In this document: positions 1-4,896 of the stretch, piece after piece
Layout: each line of letters starts with the position of its first letter
Position numbering within the stretch: the first letter of the stretch is position 1
NCBI GenBank assembly: GCA_964343305.1
Contig: CAYFJO010000581.1
Coordinates: 1 to 6,303, forward strand
Length of the DNA: 6,303 nucleotides
From: CAYFJO01 sp964343305
GTDB taxonomy: Bacteria; Planctomycetota; Planctomycetia; Pirellulales; Pirellulaceae
Direction: 5' to 3'
Position numbers and translations under genes: made by a program
Notes under the pieces: generated by a model
Databases searched by the model: none
Told to the model about the DNA's origin: nothing
What the model saw: the letters and a program-made list of their open reading frames with translations, nothing else

Positions 1-31
1 GACAACAGCTTCAACTCAGAGTGGAGGCCGG

Positions 32-58
32 TTTTTCTCTTGCAGGGCAAGAGAAAAA
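32..58. repeat. Perfect 12-bp inverted repeat with 3-base loop upstream of the TPR gene
   Basis: TTTTTCTCTTGC (32-43) is followed by AGG (44-46) and its exact complement GCAAGAGAAAAA (47-58). The T-run lies on the 5' side and the A-run on the 3' side on both strands, so it lacks the 3' U-tract of an intrinsic terminator in either direction. It ends 7 bases before the ribosome binding site at 66-70. It could be an mRNA 5' hairpin, a protein-binding dyad, or a remnant of mobile-element ends. The repeat is directly seen; the function is not known. Confidence 0.8.
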
Positions 59-65
59 AGTGCCC

Positions 66-70
66 AAGGA
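66..70 (+). promoter_or_regulatory. Ribosome binding site of the TPR gene
   Basis: AAGGA sits 9 bases before the ATG at 80 and supports that start. The hairpin at 32-58 ends 7 bases upstream, so the site is not itself inside the stem. Confidence 0.6.
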
Positions 71-79
71 ATCCAGCCA

Positions 80-496
80 ATGAACCAACAAGAAATGATC
101 CACCATTTGAAAGCAGGAAGCCGCCTTCGACGACTTGGCGAATGGGACCAAGCGATTCACCAACTGACTGCCGCGATCAACCTCTTTCCTCGCAACTTTG
201 TGGGATATGTCGAACGAGCGTTGGCCTTCAACGGCAGGGGCAACGAATTGGGTGATCGGAGATATTTTCAGGCGGCAGTGAATGATCTGGACATTGCTAT
301 CGAGATCGGTTGGGACGACCCGAATACCTTGGCCGAAGCGCACTACAACCGTGGCTGCATCCGAACAGACGACCTGGGGCAGCACGATCTTGCCATCGTT
401 GATTTCAACCAGGCCCGACGACTTGACCCAGCACACATCGGAATCGAGCAAGGCTTGAAGCGGGCACTGGATCGGCTCCGAGACGATCCAAGGTGA
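80..496 (+). CDS. Small tetratricopeptide repeat (TPR) protein
   Basis: A 138-residue protein made almost entirely of TPR helix pairs. I see three units: residues about 6-39 (motif run G-x3-R-x2-G-x-W-x2-A-I, ending in LFPRN), about 40-78 (contains ALAF then AAVNDLDIAIEIG, with a short insertion between its helices), and about 83-118 (AEAHYNRG, then HDLAIVDFNQARRLDP). TPR domains bind peptides or partner proteins; no partner can be named. There is no signal peptide or membrane segment, so it is probably cytoplasmic. The ATG start is supported by AAGGA at 66-70 with a 9-base spacer. A perfect hairpin lies just upstream at 32-58. A 182-codon open frame on the opposite strand (11-559) covers it but resembles no family. 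Three repeats suggest an adaptor or a fragment of a larger scaffold. The TPR assignment is fairly sure; the cellular role is unknown. Confidence 0.85.
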   Translation: MNQQEMIHHLKAGSRLRRLGEWDQAIHQLTAAINLFPRNFVGYVERALAFNGRGNELGDRRYFQAAVNDLDIAIEIGWDDPNTLAEAHYNRGCIRTDDLGQHDLAIVDFNQARRLDPAHIGIEQGLKRALDRLRDDPR

Positions 497-514
497 CATT
501 AAGGGTTTCGCAAA

Positions 515-528
515 GTAGAAGGTAGAAG
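515..528. repeat. Tandem duplication of a 7-base unit upstream of the recombinase
   Basis: GTAGAAG occurs twice without a gap (515-521 and 522-528) in the 134-base interval between the TPR gene and the recombinase start. Just before it, TTTCGCAAAG (506-515) resembles the TTTTGCAAAA core at 1301-1310 on the other side of the recombinase gene. The interval also carries a spaced inverted repeat, AAACGAC (560-566) with GTCGTTT (591-597). These could be recombinase or repressor contacts, or chance in an AT-richer spacer. I see no other gene here. Confidence 0.35.
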
Positions 529-630
529 ACGCCGAAAAAACAAGGATCGAGACGAACAAAAACGACGGACAAGATGACTACACCCTATTTGTCGTTTCCA
601 TTGACACAGGATTCAGAAAGAAAACGCCCT

Positions 631-1212
631 ATGAACATTGCCGCATATTGCCGAGTTAGCACGAACCACCAGAAAACGGATTCCCAAGTCGCGGAGATCA
701 AAAAGTGGCTCAAAGCGCACGGCTACGACGAACAGCAGGTCGCATGGTTCATGGATAAGGAATCCGGCAAGACGCTGAAGCGACCTCAGTTCGAGAAACT
801 GCAAAAGGCGATCTTCGCAGGTGAAGTCAAGACTCTGATTGTCTGGAAACTGGATCGGATCAGCCGTCGTTTGAAAGACGGCATCAATTTGTTGTCGGAA
901 TGGTGCAGTCAAGGAGTTCGAGTCGTCAGCATCACCCAAGCCGTTGATCTAAACGGCGCGGTTGGTCGGATGATGGCTGCGGTGATGCTCGGCCTCGCGG
1001 AAATTGAGCTTGAGTACAGGCAGGAGCGTCAAACTGCCGGGATCGCAGTAGCAAAAAAGAAGGGCGTTTACAAAGGCCGCAAGACAGGCACCTTCAAGGC
1101 GAAACCAGCGCGGGCGACTGAATTGCGGGACAGAGGCTTGAAGATCGCTGAAATCGCCACCGCACTTGGCACAAGCAAACGAACCGTCCAGAGGTATTTG
1201 CGAGCCGCGTGA
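631..1212 (+). CDS. Small serine recombinase (resolvase/invertase family)
   Basis: A 193-residue site-specific recombinase that would cut and rejoin DNA through a serine-DNA intermediate. With the start at 631, Tyr6, Arg8 and the nucleophile Ser10 (AYCRVST) fall at the same numbers as in gamma-delta resolvase. Further landmarks are FMDKESG (40-46), the arginine pair in KLDRISR (R76, R79), GxVGRMMAAVMLGLAEIE leading into the long E-helix (about 109-135), the K/R-rich linker KGRKTG (148-153), and a C-terminal helix-turn-helix at about 162-191 (KIAEIATALGTSKRTVQRYL). The length is close to the roughly 185-200 residues of simple resolvases and invertases, not the large serine integrases. An earlier in-frame ATG at 574 would add 19 residues (MTTPYLSF...), but that segment has AT-rich third positions and lies before the conserved domain start. 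No transposase or other mobile-element gene is visible. Recombinase identity is near certain; resolvase versus invertase is open. Confidence 0.93.
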   Translation: MNIAAYCRVSTNHQKTDSQVAEIKKWLKAHGYDEQQVAWFMDKESGKTLKRPQFEKLQKAIFAGEVKTLIVWKLDRISRRLKDGINLLSEWCSQGVRVVSITQAVDLNGAVGRMMAAVMLGLAEIELEYRQERQTAGIAVAKKKGVYKGRKTGTFKAKPARATELRDRGLKIAEIATALGTSKRTVQRYLRAA

Positions 1213-1275
1213 GGCTCATCAAATCTGTGCCGTATCAGCCAACGGAAACGTCATGCCGAACGAACGCCCTTTGTG

Positions 1276-1308
1276 TTGCAAAAGCAAGAACTCAGAAACT
1301 TTTTGCAA
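1276..1308. repeat. 33-base dyad downstream of the recombinase
   Basis: TTGCAAAA (1276-1283) and its exact complement TTTTGCAA (1301-1308) flank a 17-base spacer. The right arm lies within a perfect 12-base palindrome TTTTTGCAAAAA (1300-1311). The dyad begins 63 bases after the recombinase stop. Its overall size is similar to the crossover subsites bound by small serine recombinases, but resolvase sites usually lie upstream of their gene, and A/T-rich palindromes arise by chance. The repeat is seen; a recombination role is inference. Confidence 0.45.
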
Positions 1309-1329
1309 AAACCTTGAGGATTGGAGTCC

Positions 1330-1427
1330 CGAATATATGGCGTACCGGCAACCGGGCGGTTTTGTTTTTCAAACAAAACAAACCCAGGCCGAACAAATCC
1401 CATAACGAACCTGCGCCGCCATATTCG
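1330..1427. repeat. Nested inverted repeats in the gap before the ARPP-1 gene
   Basis: The outer pair is CGAATATATGGCG (1330-1342) and CGCCATATTCG (1417-1427), complementary except for a 2-base bulge. Inside lies a perfect 9-bp hairpin, GTTTTGTTT (1359-1367), loop TTC, AAACAAAAC (1371-1379), which may be extended by GGG (1354-1356) with CCC (1383-1385) across a small internal loop. The element ends 41 bases before the probable GTG start at 1469, so it could be a structured 5' leader or a DNA recombination/operator site. Like the hairpin at 32-58, the inner hairpin runs T-rich to A-rich and so lacks a terminator-type U tail. The rest of the 1213-1468 gap has only short, unconvincing open frames. 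Confidence 0.5.
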
Positions 1428-1458
1428 TGTCTATCCGTATGGCAACATCCCTTTTCAT

Positions 1459-1463
1459 GGAGG
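1459..1463 (+). promoter_or_regulatory. Strong Shine-Dalgarno that selects the GTG start of the ARPP-1 gene
   Basis: GGAGG lies 5 bases before the GTG at 1469. It overlaps the in-frame ATG at 1457, making that ATG part of the ribosome binding site, not the start. No comparable motif precedes the ATG at 1457 or the farther GTG at 1427. Confidence 0.65.
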
Positions 1464-1468
1464 TCATC

Positions 1469-2377
1469 GTGCCCGTAGCAATTCCTGACATTCGCATTGG
1501 CAATCCCCTGCGCCACGAAGCACTTTCCGTTTTCCCGTTGTTTACTGACACCAACGGGCAAGTCGAATACGTCTTGTCTGACCAAGCTCTTGCCGATGAA
1601 TCAGTGGTCGTGGAAGAAATCAGCGAGTCTGGCTCTGTGCCCGATTTGCTGGTCGAGAACCGGAGCGATCAGCGAGTTCTATTCATCGAGGGTGAAGAAC
1701 TGGTCGGCGCGAAGCAGAACCGCATCTTGAATACGTCGATCTTGGTGGCGGCAAATTCCAAAGTGAAAATCCCCGTGTCCTGCGTTGAGCAAGGCCGTTG
1801 GGGTTATCGCTCACGACGTTTCGGTTCGAGTGGTTCAAGCTCCCCGACTCAATTGCGGTACGCGCTGAAGAAATCCGTGTCTGCGTCGGTCAAAGCAAAA
1901 CGAGGCCATCGTTCCGACCAAGGCGAAATTTGGGATCAAGTGGCTCAGGTTCACGCCGAGCAGGGCACTACGTCATCTACCGGCGCGATGTCCGATGCTT
2001 TTGAAGCCACCGAGGATCGGCGTGCAGACTATCGGGACAAGATAAGGTACGTCGAAGGCGCGACCGGCATGGCCGTCGCCATCGGTCAGCACGTCGTCGC
2101 CGTGGACGTTTTTGACCAACCTTCGACCTGCGAAAAAGTCTGGAACCGCCTGCTCACAGGCTTCGCGATGGATGCTCTTGCCGTCTCATCCACCGATGAT
2201 GAAGCGTCGGTTGAAGACGTTGACCAGTTATGTCGGAAGGCCGCTAACGCCAACTGGGAGAAAGCCACGGCTGTTGGCGAGGGTGAGGAATACCGCACGG
2301 AATTTGACGAAGACCAAGGATCGGCGTTGACGTTCGACGATAACTTGGTTCACGGTAGCGTGCTGGCGGCGGTATAG
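1469..2377 (+). CDS. ARPP-1 family domain protein
   Basis: A 302-residue soluble protein that I recognise as an ARPP-1 type protein (the family named for association with ADP-ribosylglycohydrolase and rhodanese-phosphatase proteins). Family-like segments are the N-terminal IRIGNPLRHEALSVFPLF (8-25), LFIEGEELVGAKQNRILNTS (71-90), IPVSCVEQGRW (101-111), GATGMAVAIGQHVVAVDVFD (197-216), and the C-terminal LVHGSVLA (293-300). A Ser/Lys/Arg-rich segment (about 115-147) follows the core motif and may be a flexible loop. There is no signal peptide or membrane helix, so it is probably cytoplasmic. The biochemical activity is unestablished; comparative genomics has linked the family to conflict or stress systems, which I recall but cannot check. 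The GTG at 1469 is chosen because GGAGG precedes it at 5 bases and because the conserved region begins a few residues later. A start at GTG 1427 would add 14 residues without a ribosome site. Neighbours are the recombinase upstream and a convergent gene downstream. Confidence 0.82.
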   Translation: MPVAIPDIRIGNPLRHEALSVFPLFTDTNGQVEYVLSDQALADESVVVEEISESGSVPDLLVENRSDQRVLFIEGEELVGAKQNRILNTSILVAANSKVKIPVSCVEQGRWGYRSRRFGSSGSSSPTQLRYALKKSVSASVKAKRGHRSDQGEIWDQVAQVHAEQGTTSSTGAMSDAFEATEDRRADYRDKIRYVEGATGMAVAIGQHVVAVDVFDQPSTCEKVWNRLLTGFAMDALAVSSTDDEASVEDVDQLCRKAANANWEKATAVGEGEEYRTEFDEDQGSALTFDDNLVHGSVLAAV

Positions 2378-2429
2378 CTGGCGGCGGGTCGGCTCGACCT
2401 GCCTTGGTCGTACCGATACCCTGCCTTGG
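2362..2429. repeat. Short direct repeats and alternative hairpins at the convergent gene junction
   Basis: GCTGGCGGCGG occurs at 2362-2372 and 2377-2387, the second copy beginning on the last base of the ARPP-1 stop codon. CCTGCCTTGG occurs at 2398-2407 and 2420-2429. Between them, CGACC (2395-2399) can pair either with GGTCG at 2387-2391 or with GGTCG at 2406-2410, giving mutually exclusive 5-bp stems. TACCC (2417-2421) can pair with GGGTA (2434-2438). No U-rich tail follows any stem on either strand, so I do not call an intrinsic terminator. The gap between the convergent stops is only 74 bases. Confidence 0.45.
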
Positions 2430-2451
2430 CTGTGGGTACTGGTTGTCCTGT

Positions 2452-4839
2452 TCATTCATACCTGACATTTACAGGTCCACTGTTGATTATGACCGCATCG
2501 CGACTGTTGTATTCGAGATCATTAAAGTTCGTAACCTGAAATTGCACCATTCCGTCCTTGCACTTGAATTCCCACCGTTGCTTTTCCCACTCTTGCTTAT
2601 TCCAGATACGAGATGGTTTGCCTATTCCGAAATGAATTTGTTCCAACGTGTATTCGCCGTTGCCACCTATCAGGTAGGTCACGAACCATCCGTCTTCTGG
2701 GACAAGTGCAACTCTAAAGTCACGGTCACAGAATTCCGCCAATCGCATGACGAAGTGCCTACACTTTACTTCTGATGGCACGGGCATACCGTCAACGTCA
2801 TACGCTATTTCCCGAATGAGCGATCCGTCTTCACCCCAGGATTGCGTCTTTCCTATAAACCGTCCGTGGCTGCCGCACTCACCTAGAAACGACAGTTGGC
2901 CGTTATCATGCCAAAAGCTAACTTTGCCTCGTCTTTTTCCACGATGCATCGTGGCTTCTTCTCGTATTTGCCCGTCTTTGTGCCAGGCTTGGACTATTCC
3001 GTGTTTTAGTCCATTCTCGTCGCGAGGAACGCGATGCTTCAACTGGCCGCTTGAATACCACGCTTGTTCAACGCCTATCTGTTTATGGTTGTGCCAGAAA
3101 GCCTTTACGTGAAGTTTTTGGGGCTCACTGGTGGGCAATCCAATTCGTCGGTCGGCATTTGAAAACCACAACTGCTCAATACCTTCCAAATCCCCCATTA
3201 CCCAGGTTTGCTTCCTGACGAGATTCCCGTTTGGAAAATACTCGACGTACAGACCGTGGCGTTCGCCATTGAAATAATATGCATCGGTAAAGTGCTGAGC
3301 TTTGTCTCGATTCTCTTCATGTCCAAAGAAGCCAAACGAGAGGCCATGCCGAACGAACTCCCCGGATTTGTTATAGAATCCCTTACGAATGGCAGTGACG
3401 TGGTAATCAGCATCATTCATTGTCTGCCCCCAGAAGTAGTTGGACACCTTTTTCCCGGTTATAAAAATAAAGTCACGCCCGTTCTGCTCTGTCTTGATGT
3501 CTTCAACAATCTCTTCTCCATTCGGTCCTGTCGAGTAGTCAACGTCCGAAAAATCGGGAGTTGCGACATCCACCTGTGGTACGGAGCTTTCATTTGCAGG
3601 GCCGTCCTCTGAATAAACGTGTTTCTGATCGCCTTGGCCCTTGTCATTGTTTAGCGCAGCAACCGAAATCACGTTGTCTCCATCCGCACTTTGCTGCGTG
3701 GATGAAGACGGCGAGAGAAAATCCGACAGCACTAAAAATCCGGCCAGTAAAAGGATAGTCGTTCCAGCTATCGCCGCAGCCTTTTGGGGAAATAGTAGAC
3801 CAAGCCACTGTTCCCGTAGCTGCCCCCACATGCTTTCTACAACTTGAAGATAACGAGGCGTTATTCCCGAAAGTTGCGTCTCAGCCATGCGGAGTTCCCT
3901 CAGCAAAGACGACAACTTTGAATCATCTGAAGGAGCATCCTGCAAGAGCGTTGTTGCAAGGTTCGTCTCAATCTGCATCAGGAGTTTTTGCTTTTCGCCT
4001 GCAACGCGCTTACAACGAGCGATTTCCGCATCAAACGTCCGCGAAGAGTCGATTGCTGAAATCTCAAGCGATTTCTGAAGTCGCACACGCTCCGCATCAC
4101 GATTCCGCGTCGATTCCGCTAATTCTCCCTCCTGTTTGGCGATGTCGTCCCGTGCTTGGCGTATTTGCGCAAGCACCGATTCCGTTCTGTCGCACTTGAC
4201 CGTCTCTTCGGATTGGGTTTCCAGCAATCGTGCACCAATCTTGGCTTCGAGTTTTCGGAAACCAGCCTCTTCCAATTTCATCTTTACGGCCACGACCGCT
4301 TGCCGTGCTTTGGCTTTTGTTTTGTCCACAACACGCGCGCCCTGCGCTGGCTCAAGAGAACCGAACTCACCTCTAAGACTGTCATATCTCTCTTGAGCAT
4401 CCAGCCGATCCGAAAAGCTGGGTTGGGAACCAAGTTCGTCGCCGCAATGAGCGCGGAATGCTGCTGTGCCGAGTGGTTGAGCAACGGAACGCAGCTTTTG
4501 TCGTACAGTCGAAAGCGCCCGTTCTTTTCTCGCAACGTCGTCCTCTGTCGGCTTGTATTCGCCTTTTCCCGTTTCAAGGTCTTGGATGCGTTGGCGCGTA
4601 TTTGTCAGTTCATTGTGACGGCCAGAATGGTCGTCGCAAAACGTGACGATCAATTCATGGCGAGATTCGCACCGATCAGAGAGAACATGGGCCAAAATCG
4701 ACTGGCGAAGGTTCTTAATCCGTTGCTTTATGTCTGAGCGCGAGGACGAGGCCGTCAACGTGCTGGCCGAAAGGGGCCGGCGTTGATCCAGATGAGCCTG
4801 GTCATCAGCTTGTCTATTCTTGACCTGATCTGAGTGCAC
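2452..4839 (-). CDS. Coiled-coil membrane protein with extracytoplasmic MORN_2/YwqK-type repeats
   Basis: A 795-residue protein in three parts. Residues about 35-345 are highly charged and helical, with long coiled-coil stretches (about 75-120, 145-160, 175-295, 310-325). One hydrophobic helix lies at about 354-372 (AAAIAGTTILLLAGFLVL), preceded by Arg/Lys, which predicts a cytoplasmic N-terminus and an outer C-terminus. After a low-complexity linker (about 376-450), residues about 486-685 carry roughly seven degenerate repeats of about 24-25 residues with the MORN_2 pattern (HGLYVEYFPNGNL, GIVQAWHKDGQI, GKVSFWHDNGQLS, GKTQSWGEDGSLI). Repeat starts fall near 498, 528, 553, 589, 614, 638 and 663. 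The last 110 residues are unrecognised. YwqK-type proteins with such repeats are annotated as antitoxins, but those are short proteins without this membrane-spanning coiled coil. The start is GTG with GAGG at 4847-4850, spacer 7. It follows the DUF5684 gene by 57 bases, probably in one operon. The function is unknown; a membrane scaffold or signalling protein is a guess. Confidence 0.83.
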   Translation of the reverse strand: MHSDQVKNRQADDQAHLDQRRPLSASTLTASSSRSDIKQRIKNLRQSILAHVLSDRCESRHELIVTFCDDHSGRHNELTNTRQRIQDLETGKGEYKPTEDDVARKERALSTVRQKLRSVAQPLGTAAFRAHCGDELGSQPSFSDRLDAQERYDSLRGEFGSLEPAQGARVVDKTKAKARQAVVAVKMKLEEAGFRKLEAKIGARLLETQSEETVKCDRTESVLAQIRQARDDIAKQEGELAESTRNRDAERVRLQKSLEISAIDSSRTFDAEIARCKRVAGEKQKLLMQIETNLATTLLQDAPSDDSKLSSLLRELRMAETQLSGITPRYLQVVESMWGQLREQWLGLLFPQKAAAIAGTTILLLAGFLVLSDFLSPSSSTQQSADGDNVISVAALNNDKGQGDQKHVYSEDGPANESSVPQVDVATPDFSDVDYSTGPNGEEIVEDIKTEQNGRDFIFITGKKVSNYFWGQTMNDADYHVTAIRKGFYNKSGEFVRHGLSFGFFGHEENRDKAQHFTDAYYFNGERHGLYVEYFPNGNLVRKQTWVMGDLEGIEQLWFSNADRRIGLPTSEPQKLHVKAFWHNHKQIGVEQAWYSSGQLKHRVPRDENGLKHGIVQAWHKDGQIREEATMHRGKRRGKVSFWHDNGQLSFLGECGSHGRFIGKTQSWGEDGSLIREIAYDVDGMPVPSEVKCRHFVMRLAEFCDRDFRVALVPEDGWFVTYLIGGNGEYTLEQIHFGIGKPSRIWNKQEWEKQRWEFKCKDGMVQFQVTNFNDLEYNSRDAVIINSGPVNVRYE

Positions 4840-4846
4840 TGGTTGG

Positions 4847-4850
4847 CCTC
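4847..4850 (-). promoter_or_regulatory. Ribosome binding site of the coiled-coil/MORN gene
   Basis: On the minus strand GAGG lies 7 bases before the GTG codon at 4839-4837. It supports this non-ATG start; the first internal methionine is at about residue 187, far inside the coiled coil. The 57-base gap to the upstream gene holds no strong hairpin, consistent with co-transcription. Confidence 0.5.
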
Positions 4851-4896
4851 ACAACGCGCTCGTAAGATTACCTGCGTGTGAATAAATAAGTTGTTT

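Noticed and set aside
32..58. Intrinsic terminator at the left hairpin
   Set aside because: On both strands the stem is followed by A residues, not by a U-tract, and the T-run forms the 5' arm of the stem.
11..559. Long minus-strand open frame (182 codons) opposite the TPR gene
   Set aside because: It has no recognisable family or repeat, while the plus-strand frame has clear TPR units and a good ribosome site. It is an antisense shadow.
601..636. Consensus-like -35 box TTGACA at 601-606
   Set aside because: No acceptable -10 hexamer lies 16-18 bases downstream; the only TAT-like motif is 23 bases away and overlaps the recombinase start codon.
1213..1468. Integron attC site in the gap before the ARPP-1 gene
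   Set aside because: I looked for a paired RYYYAAC and GTTRRRY core bounding the fold and did not find one, and the recombinase is a serine enzyme, not an integron tyrosine integrase.
1209..1478. 89-codon plus-strand frame bridging the recombinase and ARPP-1 genes (and an overlapping 79-codon frame)
   Set aside because: It starts inside the recombinase stop region without a ribosome site, runs through the inverted repeats, and reads like non-coding sequence.
4156..4737. 193-codon plus-strand open frame opposite the coiled-coil gene
   Set aside because: The composition is irregular with no domain signal, and the opposite frame is a continuous charged coiled coil. Treated as a shadow, as were the other plus-strand frames across 2404-6277.
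2452..4839. Toxin-antitoxin system based on the YwqK-like repeats
   Set aside because: The protein is a large membrane-anchored coiled-coil protein, and no toxin-like gene lies next to it in the window.
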